Made by a program: the position numbers and the translations under genes. From Paenibacillus macerans (GTDB lineage: Bacteria; Bacillota; Bacilli; Paenibacillales; Paenibacillaceae): a stretch of DNA of 64,000 nt. Below are positions 16,337 through 23,825 of the stretch, piece by piece. How positions within the stretch are numbered: position 1 is the stretch's first letter; each line of letters opens with the position of its first letter. The stretch lies in assembly GCF_023715465.1 (NCBI RefSeq), contig NZ_JAMBOE010000015.1, positions 79,388 through 143,387 of the forward strand, written 5' to 3'. Below the pieces are notes generated by a model that saw only the letters and a list, made by a program, of their open reading frames with translations, did not search any database and was not told the DNA's origin.

Positions 16337-17317
16337 TTATCCCTTCTTCTCCAGCTTCAGATCCTCCGTCCGCAGCGTCATCAGCTCCAGTTTGCCCGGA
16401 GAGCCGCCGCCGTATTGGTTCAGCAGCCGGACGGCCTGCTGGCGGATCGAACGCTCGATCACGTTGCGGACGTAGCGGGCGTTGCTGAACAGATGCTCGC
16501 TTTCGCATTTTTCTTTAAGCAAATGCTGCTTTAATTTGAGTATCGCCTGCGGCATCAGGATGTAATCGCGTTCTTTGCCCATCGCTTCGGCGATCTGAAT
16601 CAGCTGGTCGATCGTATAGTCCGGAAAATCCATCTGGATCGGAAAACGGGACGGCAGCCCCGGGTTCGTCGACAGAAAAAAATCCATTTCATCGGAATAG
16701 CCGGCCAAAATGAGAATGAACTGATTTTTCTGGTCTTCCATCGCTTTGACGAGCGTATCGATCGCTTCCTTGCCGAAGTCTTTTTCCCCGCCCCGCGCCA
16801 GGCTATAGGCTTCGTCGATGAACAAAATGCCGCCCAGCGCTTTCTTGACCAAATCGCGCGTTTTTTGCGCCGTATGGCCGATGTATTCGCCGACCAGGTC
16901 GGCCCGCTCCACTTCGATCAAATGCCCTTTGCTCAGCACGCCCATCCGTTGAAACATCTTGGCGACGATGCGCGCCACCGTCGTTTTGCCGGTGCCCGGA
17001 TTACCTTTGAAAACCATATGGTAAACCTGCGGCCCCGATAGCAGGCCCGCTTCCGAGCGCATGGAAGCGATCTGTAAAAAAGCGAAAATTTCGTACATGA
17101 ACTCCTTGATATGATCCAAACCGATCAGGTGATCCAATTCCTTCTGAATTTCCGCGAACAGCCCTTGCTGCGGCAAAGCTTTGGCGGATGGGCTCGGTTC
17201 GCTTTCGGGAACGTTTTGCGAGACGACCGGCGGTTCGGCGCTGCGCAGAATGACGTTGATTTGCCGGGATGGTCTCTCTTCGGGAGAGCCGCTTCTTGCT
17301 ACAACACGCCCAGACAC
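16337..17317 (-). CDS. spoVK: Stage V sporulation protein K, AAA ATPase
   Basis: The 326-residue protein is a CbxX/CfqX-type AAA ATPase needed late in sporulation. Walker A is GNPGTGKTT, Walker B GGILFIDEAYSL, followed by the CbxX-type ILAGYSDEMDFFL and arginine-finger region NPGLPSRFP. The GTG at 17317 is preferred over the upstream ATG frame because AGAGGTGAT, nearly the full anti-SD complement, lies 6 bases before it, and the resulting length matches SpoVK (about 322). The N-terminal 50 residues are variable and Pro/Ser-rich. A 12-bp hairpin lies immediately upstream of the ribosome binding site. It heads the spoVK-hflX-ynbB unit. Confidence 0.92.
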   Translation of the reverse strand: MSGRVVARSGSPEERPSRQINVILRSAEPPVVSQNVPESEPSPSAKALPQQGLFAEIQKELDHLIGLDHIKEFMYEIFAFLQIASMRSEAGLLSGPQVYHMVFKGNPGTGKTTVARIVAKMFQRMGVLSKGHLIEVERADLVGEYIGHTAQKTRDLVKKALGGILFIDEAYSLARGGEKDFGKEAIDTLVKAMEDQKNQFILILAGYSDEMDFFLSTNPGLPSRFPIQMDFPDYTIDQLIQIAEAMGKERDYILMPQAILKLKQHLLKEKCESEHLFSNARYVRNVIERSIRQQAVRLLNQYGGGSPGKLELMTLRTEDLKLEKKG

Positions 17318-17342
17318 AGGGACATCACCTCTTTTAAAGGTA

Positions 17343-17383
17343 ATCAAAAATTCGACTCGGTGCTGAAAACCCGAATTTTTGAT
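17343..17383 (-). promoter_or_regulatory. Perfect 12-bp inverted repeat in the spoVK leader
   Basis: ATCAAAAATTCG (17343-17354) is complemented by CGAATTTTTGAT (17372-17383) around a 17-base centre. Its downstream edge is about 12 bases from the spoVK ribosome binding site. It has no T-run, so an operator or leader stem is more likely than a terminator. Confidence 0.5.
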
Positions 17384-17403
17384 CTTACATTGAAAGGAGA
17401 AAG

Positions 17404-17426
17404 TTGAAAAAGGCAGCCTTTTTCAA
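17404..17426 (-). terminator. Candidate terminator after the YdcF-like gene
   Basis: TTGAAAAAGG (17404-17413) pairs with CCTTTTTCAA (17417-17426) around a 3-nt loop, 50 bases past the stop at 17477. The stem is AT-rich and the T-run is part of the stem, so strength is uncertain. Confidence 0.5.
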
Positions 17427-17476
17427 AACACACTTTTAAATGTATTCTCTCTCCCTGTCCGATATTAGAAGTTTTG

Positions 17477-18157
17477 TCACCCTCGGCCAAAAGCGAGCAC
17501 CAGCTGATCCATTTTCCATTTCGTATAGGCCAAAATCTCCCGTACCGTGTTGGGGATCGGCTTGAGCACTTGGGATTTCTTCAAAGACAGCTTGGGATCG
17601 TGATATCCAAACGCCTCGGCGATTTCCAGCGCCCGGTTCCCGTGATACGTATGTGTAATAATAAGGGCGGAATCGTATCCGTGCTCTTCCATGATCGTTT
17701 TGCTGAATTTCAGGTTTTCGAACGTGCTGGTCGCCTCGTTTTCAAGCAGTATTTTTTCCTGCGGGATGCCGCGGCGCTCCAAATAATTCGCCATGCCTTC
17801 CGCTTCCGTGTATTTGGAATTGGGCGTATCCCTGCCGCCGGTCAGCAAAAACAACTTAAATTTCCCAGCCTTATAGTCCTGAATACTTTGCTCCAATCGC
17901 TCCTGCAGCCCCGGGCTCGGGACATCCCCCCACAGTGAGGCTCCAAGCACGATGCCAACATCGGCCGGTTGGGAAAAACCTGCGCTCACGGCGGGATTTC
18001 GCTCAACGCTGCCGATCTGGGCCAGCACGAAAAGCACCCAGGCCAGTCCCAGCGCGCACAATACGAGACCCCAGAGGATCAATTTTCGCCGCATTCCCCG
18101 TTTTCTCCGTACCGGTTGTCCAAAATTCAATGTTGTTCTTTTTTTGGCAAAAAGCAT
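17477..18157 (-). CDS. YdcF/SanA-like DUF218 membrane-anchored protein
   Basis: The 226-residue protein has a basic N-terminus, one transmembrane anchor (about 24-48, LILWGLVLCALGLAWVLFVLA) and a DUF218 domain. The signature pieces are DVGIVLGASLWGDVPSPGLQERL, FLLTGGRDTPNSKYTEAEGMANYL and the closing AEAFGYHDP. Members such as SanA, YdcF and YgjQ are linked to cell-envelope barrier functions, but the reaction is unknown. The domain should face outwards if the N-terminus is inside. GGAGGTTGAG supports the ATG. It lies 25 bases downstream of the DUF402 gene, probably on the same transcript. Confidence 0.8.
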   Translation of the reverse strand: MLFAKKRTTLNFGQPVRRKRGMRRKLILWGLVLCALGLAWVLFVLAQIGSVERNPAVSAGFSQPADVGIVLGASLWGDVPSPGLQERLEQSIQDYKAGKFKLFLLTGGRDTPNSKYTEAEGMANYLERRGIPQEKILLENEATSTFENLKFSKTIMEEHGYDSALIITHTYHGNRALEIAEAFGYHDPKLSLKKSQVLKPIPNTVREILAYTKWKMDQLVLAFGRG

Positions 18158-18182
18158 GTCTCAACCTCCAGTCGGTTGCGGC

Positions 18183-18722
18183 TTACGCGTTCATAAACCC
18201 GCTGCGGAAATGCTCTAGCGACAACTGAAAAAGCGGAAAACGCTGTTTGTTAATGGCATGAAGCAGTTCATGGGCCGTCTCCGCAGCCAGATCATAATCT
18301 TTTACCGTAATTAGGCCACTCGAGAGCGCGTCGTCGAGTTCATCCTGATCGAGCAGAAACACTTCCCCGGACTGTAACACGACAATATCCAAATACAAAT
18401 CGTCAAACCAAGGCACGCCCTGATCCGTAATCCCCTGTGTTTTGCAAATATCGATATACCATTCCACGATTTCCCCCTGGTCATCGAACATCGCGGTGAC
18501 AATGTAATGGGCGCCTTTCGGGTAATACTGCAGCCACGTAAACCCTTTATCGGCTATGCGGAACGTATGTCCTCCGTAGGTTTTCCACAGCGGATCGCGA
18601 AGATCATGAATCGTGTATAACGTCACATAACCCGTGAAAACATCATTCTGTACAAACTTGGATTTGAAGTGACGCTGGGTAATGCGGCGCCAGTTCGCGC
18701 GGTCTCCGAATTTTCGCTTCAT
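18183..18722 (-). CDS. DUF402 domain protein
   Basis: The 179-residue cytosolic protein has the DUF402 fold elements: an aromatic patch GFTWLQYYPKGAHYIVTAMFD, then EIVEWYIDICKTQGITDQGVPWFDDLYLDIVV, with the acidic residues (D and E) that bind divalent metal in the nucleoside tri/diphosphate phosphatase members of the family. The helical end holds HELLHAINKQRFPLF. Related Gram-positive proteins hydrolyse nucleotides, but this branch has not been assigned by me. AAAGGGCT lies before the ATG. It pairs with the YdcF-like gene and is transcribed from a promoter between it and the penicillin-binding protein gene. Confidence 0.75.
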   Translation of the reverse strand: MKRKFGDRANWRRITQRHFKSKFVQNDVFTGYVTLYTIHDLRDPLWKTYGGHTFRIADKGFTWLQYYPKGAHYIVTAMFDDQGEIVEWYIDICKTQGITDQGVPWFDDLYLDIVVLQSGEVFLLDQDELDDALSSGLITVKDYDLAAETAHELLHAINKQRFPLFQLSLEHFRSGFMNA

Positions 18723-18803
18723 AGATTATAGCCCTTTCACAACAATGTACTATCAGCTTACCATATTTGAAAAAGAGGCACAAAAACAGCCGGAACAAAC
18801 GAT

Positions 18804-18843
18804 AAAAAACCCCCAGACGCTAAAAATTGCAGCTTCTGGGGGT
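18804..18843 (-). terminator. Terminator after the penicillin-binding protein gene
   Basis: ACCCCCAGA (18809-18817) pairs with TCTGGGGGT (18835-18843). On the minus strand the stem is followed by TTTTTTATC. It lies 78 bases past the stop at 18921. Confidence 0.85.
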
Positions 18844-18920
18844 CTTCATCCTTTCGGGCAGTTGACCGGCGAGTTCGTTTCGCAGGCCATATATCAATCG
18901 CGCTTGGGGAATTCGGCAGG

Positions 18921-21578
18921 TTAACCCCCCGTCCCCTGAACCGCTTCGTTCGTACCAACCGGTGCGTCCACGCCGTCCCCGGAATTGGTTTGACCGTTAG
19001 TTCCATCTGCGGGAGGGGGGAACGTATCCGTATTTCCTTCGCCGGAACTGCCGTCAGGAGGAACCACCGTTCCGGGAATCGAGACGCCCCCGTCTCCGTT
19101 CCCGCTTCCGTTCCCATTATTACCGTTGCCGTTTCCTTGACCGTTCCCGTTTCCATGGCCATTTCCCTGACCATTTCCGTTGCCGTTCCCCTGGCCGTTT
19201 CCTTGACCATCTCCGTTTCCGGACGGGAAACCTTGATTACCGCTGCCGTCATCAATTTGGCCATCGCCGGATTGTCCCTGGTTGCCATCCCCGCCTACGC
19301 CCGGATCCGGCAGATCGTCCATCGGATCTTCGCCCGCTTCGATCAACACCTGAGCGTTGTTCGAATGTTCGCTTTCCGCGTCGTTGACGGGGTCGTAAGC
19401 CGTAACATAGTAGATATACCCCGTTCCTGGGGTAATGCTGATGTCTTCCGTTTCCGTAGCGCTGGAGTCCATAATACGGGTGAACTCCGTTTCCGATGCT
19501 TCCCGGCGGTAAATCCGGTAAACCGCACCGGGTTGTTCCACGCCTTTCCAGCTAAGCGCTACTGTACCGGTATCCGCGTTATAAGCCGCGCTGAGTTCGG
19601 ACGGCGCCGCCGTCTTCGTTTCCTCTTGCGCCGGCGGCTTCAGGTTGGCCGGTACCGGGAAATCCTTGACCGGCACGCCGGCCAGTGCCTCTTTCATCAC
19701 CGCCGCGAACAGCGCCGCGGTCTGGCCGCTGCTTCCGTTCAGCAGATGGTCTTTGTCCGGATTGTCGTAGCCCATCCAGACCGCGGCCGTCCACTCCGGC
19801 GTATAGCCAACGAACCACACGTCGCGGTTTTTGCTGCTTCTAAGGCCCGGGATGCCGTGCTGCGTCGTCCCCGTTTTCCCGGCAACCGGACGGTCGATTT
19901 TCGCCCGTCGGCCCGTCCCTTCATTGACGACATTTTCCATCATTTTCGTCATATAATAGGCCGTCTGTTCGCTGATTACTCTTTTTGGTTTCGCCGGGTT
20001 GTATTTATATTTCACTACCCCGTTATGGTCAACAATCTGCTTGATCGAATATGGAGGATTGTATTCCCCGCCGTTGGCAAATACGCTGAACGCCCCCGCC
20101 ATCTCCAGCGTGTTCGTCCCGTAGGTCAAACCGCCGAGCGCGATCGCCAGGTTGCGGTCGTTTTTGTCCATCTTGATGCCCATTTCCTGCGCGTATTTCA
20201 CGCCCGTGCCGACCCCGACCTCATTGAGCAGCCACACGGCCGGAATGTTCTCCGATTTCGTCAGCGCGGTCGTCAGGTTGATCGTGTTCGAATAGCCGTG
20301 CATATTCGTCGGACTATAATTGCCGAAGCTCTGTTTATTGTTCGGGATCTGCGAATCCGGCGTAAATTTGCCCGATTCGAGCGCCGGCGCATAGGACACG
20401 ATCGGCTTAAACGCTGACCCCGGCTGTCTGCGGCTGTTCAAGCGGCTGTAGCCTTTGCGCTCGTAATCCCGGCCGCCAAGCAAGGCGACGAGACTGCCGT
20501 TTTCATGGTTCATGATGACGATCGAACCCTGAACCTGTTTATCGTCCTTGCTTTTCTCGAAATAATCGTCGTTGGCGAACGCCTTCTCCACCGCTTTTTG
20601 CGCCTGGGCGTCCATCGTCGTATAAATTTTGTAGCCGCCGCGGTTCAGCTCGTCTTCGGTGAGGCCGAACTTCTCCTCGGCTTCCTCAACCACATAGTCC
20701 TTAAAGGCGAGGTAGCTTTGGTTGCTGGCCGGAGGCTCGTAGTCGTAGGCCACCTTTTTCGCCTCATCCCGCTGCTCGGCGGTAATGTATCCTTCCTGAT
20801 ACATTAGATCAAGCACGACGGCGCGGCGTTCTTGAGAAAGCTCCGGATTTCGCAGCGGGTTATATTTGGATGGCCCTTTGGGCATAGCCGCCAGTGTAGC
20901 TATTTCCCACAGCTTCAGGTCGTTCAAATTCGATTTGCCGAAATAGCGAATGGAAGCTGCTTTAATCCCGTAAACCGTTCCGCCAAAATTAATCCGATTA
21001 AGATATAGCATTAATATTTCGTCCTTCGTTTTGTGGCGTTCGAGCGCCATCGCGATCGACATCTCCGTCGCTTTGCGGAAAAATGTTTTGTCCGCGCTCA
21101 GGAAAATGTTTTTGGCGAGCTGCTGCGTAATCGTACTGCCGCCTTCCACCAGGGAACGGGCCACGATATCTTTCACCGCCGCTCTGCCGATCGACCAAAG
21201 GTCAACCCCGTTATGCTCGAAAAACCGCCGGTCTTCCGTGGCGACAAAGGCTTTTTTGAGCAGGTCCGGGATTTCGCTTGAGTCAACGGGCTCGCTTTTA
21301 TCGATCGAAAGCTCCCCCATCAACGCGCCGTTACGGTCGTACACCTTGGTTGTTTCGTAGACCGTCAGCTTATCCTCGTTTTCCCTGAGGGCCTTCTCGC
21401 CGCTGACCGTAATGTACATATACCCCGCAATCGCGCAGAAAACCGCAAACGCGATCGTGAAAAACGAAGTCCACAGCAGTTTCTTTACGGTCAGTTTTTT
21501 CTTTTTACGCGCCTTCGGCGCTTTTCCTTTTTTTCCCGATTTATTGCTTCGTTCCAGTCTTGGATTTTGGCTGGACAT
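18921..21578 (-). CDS. Class A penicillin-binding protein with FN3 domain and Gly/Asn-rich tail
   Basis: The bifunctional peptidoglycan synthase of about 885 residues has a lysine-rich cytoplasmic tail, one transmembrane segment (about 34-57) and a family 51 glycosyltransferase domain (E115 in TEDRRFFEHNGVD, GGSTITQQLAKN). The transpeptidase domain has S388-x-x-K (RQPGSAFKP), SEN (TKSENIPAV) and the KTGTT box. A fibronectin type III-like domain (about 680-765, LSAAYNADTGTVALSWKGV) follows. The last 110 residues are a repetitive Gly/Asn/Gln tail (GNGQGNGNGNG type) with an acidic start. The ATG at 21578 is chosen because relatives begin there, although GGGGG is 12 bases away. The tail is common in Paenibacillus and its role is unknown. 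Confidence 0.93.
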   Translation of the reverse strand: MSSQNPRLERSNKSGKKGKAPKARKKKKLTVKKLLWTSFFTIAFAVFCAIAGYMYITVSGEKALRENEDKLTVYETTKVYDRNGALMGELSIDKSEPVDSSEIPDLLKKAFVATEDRRFFEHNGVDLWSIGRAAVKDIVARSLVEGGSTITQQLAKNIFLSADKTFFRKATEMSIAMALERHKTKDEILMLYLNRINFGGTVYGIKAASIRYFGKSNLNDLKLWEIATLAAMPKGPSKYNPLRNPELSQERRAVVLDLMYQEGYITAEQRDEAKKVAYDYEPPASNQSYLAFKDYVVEEAEEKFGLTEDELNRGGYKIYTTMDAQAQKAVEKAFANDDYFEKSKDDKQVQGSIVIMNHENGSLVALLGGRDYERKGYSRLNSRRQPGSAFKPIVSYAPALESGKFTPDSQIPNNKQSFGNYSPTNMHGYSNTINLTTALTKSENIPAVWLLNEVGVGTGVKYAQEMGIKMDKNDRNLAIALGGLTYGTNTLEMAGAFSVFANGGEYNPPYSIKQIVDHNGVVKYKYNPAKPKRVISEQTAYYMTKMMENVVNEGTGRRAKIDRPVAGKTGTTQHGIPGLRSSKNRDVWFVGYTPEWTAAVWMGYDNPDKDHLLNGSSGQTAALFAAVMKEALAGVPVKDFPVPANLKPPAQEETKTAAPSELSAAYNADTGTVALSWKGVEQPGAVYRIYRREASETEFTRIMDSSATETEDISITPGTGYIYYVTAYDPVNDAESEHSNNAQVLIEAGEDPMDDLPDPGVGGDGNQGQSGDGQIDDGSGNQGFPSGNGDGQGNGQGNGNGNGQGNGHGNGNGQGNGNGNNGNGSGNGDGGVSIPGTVVPPDGSSGEGNTDTFPPPADGTNGQTNSGDGVDAPVGTNEAVQGTGG

Positions 21579-21714
21579 GGTTTCTCTAACCCCCTTAGGA
21601 CCCTCCGTTAAAGGTGCGGCCTCCGCCCTCAAACTTCGGCGCGAGCGCCGGAGCGGGGCATTTGAACCGGTTCATGATGAATAAGGCACGCCCAGAAATG
21701 CCCGGAACGAAAAG

Positions 21715-21735
21715 AACAACCTGGGTCAGGTTGCT
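21715..21735 (-). terminator. Candidate terminator after hfq
   Basis: CAACCTG (21717-21723) pairs with CAGGTTG (21727-21733), extended by flanking A/T pairs. On the minus strand TTCTTTTCG follows. It lies about 56 bases past the hfq stop. Confidence 0.55.
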
Positions 21736-21791
21736 CTCTCCTTTTCCTATACCTTTAACGTATTGAACTCATAAAAAGTTTCACAATCGCT

Positions 21792-22031
21792 TTAGTCCTC
21801 GTTCTGCGTTTCCTGCATCAGCGACACGTTGCGCTGCGGTTGGAACGTGGAGATCGCGTGCTTGTACACCATTTGCTGGCGTCCGTCGCTGTCGATGACG
21901 ATCGTGAAATTGTCAAAGGCTTTGATCGTTCCCCTGATCTGAAATCCGTTCGTCAAAAATACCGTTACCGGTATGCTTTCTTTGCGAAGTTGGTTCAGAA
22001 ATGTATCCTGGATGTTAATGGTCTTGTTCAT
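21792..22031 (-). CDS. hfq: RNA-binding protein Hfq
   Basis: The 79-residue Sm-like protein forms a hexameric ring that binds small RNAs and mRNAs. Sm1 is INIQDTFLNQLRKESIPVTVFLTNGFQIRGTIKAFDNF and Sm2 is the YKHAIS region, containing the conserved KH pair. The ATG at 22031 has GGGGG upstream; a frame extension to 22055 overlaps the miaA tail and is not family-like. It lies 24 bases after miaA, as in Bacillus, so the two are probably co-transcribed. Confidence 0.96.
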   Translation of the reverse strand: MNKTINIQDTFLNQLRKESIPVTVFLTNGFQIRGTIKAFDNFTIVIDSDGRQQMVYKHAISTFQPQRNVSLMQETQNED

Positions 22032-22055
22032 AGCCGTACCCCCAATAGGAATCAA

Positions 22056-23030
22056 TTAGTGTTTTGAATTATATTCAAGATCAGCGGGAAACTTTCCTGC
22101 TATTATAGCACGGGCCGCCGCCAAAATCCCGGAAAAATTTTCGCCGCTCCCCGCATCGATCCAAGCGATCTCCTTCATGTGCCTGAACCAGGAGAGCTGC
22201 CTCTTGGCGAAACGCCGCGTATCCCTCTTTAGTTTCTCCACGGCTTCCGGCAGCGGAACGCCGTCCTCCAGGTGTTCGGCGATTTCCTTGTAGCCAAGCC
22301 CCTGCATGGACACGAGTTCCCGGGAATAACCCTGACGAAGCAGGCGGCGCACCTCATCCACAAGACCAAGCCGCAGCATTTCGTCAATTCTCCGTTCAAT
22401 ACGGTTATAAAGCATTTGCCGGTCCATTGTCAAACCAATGACGCACAATTCGTACGGGGATTCCTTATTTTGTTTTTCCAATTGCTCTGACAAGGTCGTT
22501 CCCGTAAGATGATGTATTTCCAGGGCGCGAATCACCCGCCGCATATCGTTCGGATGCAAACGGGCGGCGGATTTGGGGTCGATGGCCGCCAGCTTGGCAT
22601 GCAGCGCCTCTGCGCCGTGTTGTTCGGCGTAAGCCAGCTCTGCGGCGCGGAACGCCTCGTCGGCAGCGGCTTCCGTAAATTGGAATTCGTAGCAGACAGA
22701 CTCGACGTAAAGCCCCGTCCCCCCGACGATAAAAGGCAAATGTCCGCGGCTTTCGATCTCCGGAATCAGCTTGCGGCACCACTCCTGAAATTGGGCGACG
22801 GAAAAAGGCTCGTCCGGCTCCAGCACATCGATCAAATGATGAGGAACGCCCTCCATCTCCGCCGGCGTGATTTTGGCCGTGCCGATGTCCATACCCCGGT
22901 ACACTTGCATCGAATCGCCGGATATCACTTCGCCGGAAAATGCTTTGGCGATTTCGACGCTGAGCTTCGTTTTCCCGACCGCCGTCGGGCCAACGAGCAC
23001 CAGCAGCCGCGGTTTCTTATTTATGGTCAA
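22056..23030 (-). CDS. miaA: tRNA dimethylallyltransferase MiaA
   Basis: The 324-residue enzyme adds the dimethylallyl group to A37 of tRNAs reading UNN codons. Visible are the P-loop GPTAVGKTKLS, the catalytic aspartate region GEVISGDSMQVYRGMDIGTAK, the DPPI-like PFIVGGTGLYVES, and the RFAKRQLSWFRH basic patch that contacts tRNA. The start is TTG at 23030, with GGAGTGATC 4-9 bases upstream, inside the 3' end of the upstream methyltransferase (14-base overlap). The following gene is hfq, a classic pairing. Confidence 0.96.
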   Translation of the reverse strand: MTINKKPRLLVLVGPTAVGKTKLSVEIAKAFSGEVISGDSMQVYRGMDIGTAKITPAEMEGVPHHLIDVLEPDEPFSVAQFQEWCRKLIPEIESRGHLPFIVGGTGLYVESVCYEFQFTEAAADEAFRAAELAYAEQHGAEALHAKLAAIDPKSAARLHPNDMRRVIRALEIHHLTGTTLSEQLEKQNKESPYELCVIGLTMDRQMLYNRIERRIDEMLRLGLVDEVRRLLRQGYSRELVSMQGLGYKEIAEHLEDGVPLPEAVEKLKRDTRRFAKRQLSWFRHMKEIAWIDAGSGENFSGILAAARAIIAGKFPADLEYNSKH

Positions 23031-23799
23031 GCGTGATCACTCCGTAAGTTATTTTGGTATGGGCGCGGGCGCTCGCGTCAAAGCCAAGCCGGGCAAATTC
23101 GCCGCTTTCTTTTTGCTCCTTCATGACGACCGTTTTCCGGGCGACCCGGCACGCTTCCTGCACCGCCTCCGGGCTGAGGCGGCCCGCGTTGGCAAAGGTC
23201 CGCAGCGGTGAAATCGAGGAAGAATCCTCGAGCGGATGCCGGAACATCGGATCGAAATAAACGATGTCCGCGCTTTTGTCGGGCATGCTGCGCAAAACCT
23301 CCAAATGGTTCGCGCGTTTCGTTTCGATACGCCGCAACGCGGCGTCGAATTCCGCCACCCCGGAAACATAGCGCTTTAGTCCCTCGTGCAGCAACGCCCA
23401 AAGCGGAAACGAGTCCTCTACCGCCAGCACCCGCCCCGCGGGACCGGCGGCGATGGCGAACACACTCGCGTCGGAGCCGAGGCCGGCCGTGCCGTCGATG
23501 ATGAAGTCGCCCGGGGCGGCTCGGGCCGCCTCCAGCATAGCGTCACTCTCGCCTTTAAGCAGCCGCTTCGCGCGGACAAAACCCATGCTGGGATGGAATG
23601 TCAGCGGCTCCTGCCCGGCCCGGTGCAGCCTGACCCCCTGCTCCATAATGACCAGAATGTCGCCGTCCCCGTAGCGTTCGGCCAGCTTGACCAGCGATGT
23701 CCGCCGGCGCGGGACACGAGTTGCCCCGGTCAGCGCCGCCAGGTCTTGCGCCCGCTGAAGCACGGCGGGAGTCTCGCGGTCCCCTGTAGTAATTAACAT
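23017..23799 (-). CDS. Class I SAM-dependent methyltransferase, RsmJ-like
   Basis: The 260-residue protein has a Rossmann methyltransferase core: motif I FIIDGTAGLGSDASVFA, an acidic residue after strand 2 (LAVEDSF) and the catalytic-type motif DIVYFDPMFRHP, characteristic of base-methylating enzymes. It resembles the RsmJ-like group, whose gamma-proteobacterial members methylate a guanine in 16S rRNA; the Firmicute substrate is not known to me. The N-terminal 90 residues form a small extra domain. GGAGGAATTTC precedes the ATG. It overlaps miaA by 14 bases and follows mutL by 26, so it belongs to the repair/tRNA-modification cluster. Confidence 0.78.
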   Translation of the reverse strand: MLITTGDRETPAVLQRAQDLAALTGATRVPRRRTSLVKLAERYGDGDILVIMEQGVRLHRAGQEPLTFHPSMGFVRAKRLLKGESDAMLEAARAAPGDFIIDGTAGLGSDASVFAIAAGPAGRVLAVEDSFPLWALLHEGLKRYVSGVAEFDAALRRIETKRANHLEVLRSMPDKSADIVYFDPMFRHPLEDSSSISPLRTFANAGRLSPEAVQEACRVARKTVVMKEQKESGEFARLGFDASARAHTKITYGVITLDHK

Positions 23800-23825
23800 G
23801 ATGAAATTCCTCCATTCAAGGCCGC

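Noticed and set aside
18758..19288. 176-codon minus-strand frame in the penicillin-binding protein tail
   Set aside because: It is an out-of-frame reading of the Gly/Asn-rich repeat.
21663..21674. TGAACCGGTTCA palindrome upstream of the penicillin-binding protein gene
   Set aside because: A perfect 12-bp palindrome, but single and without matching sites nearby, so no operator claim is made.
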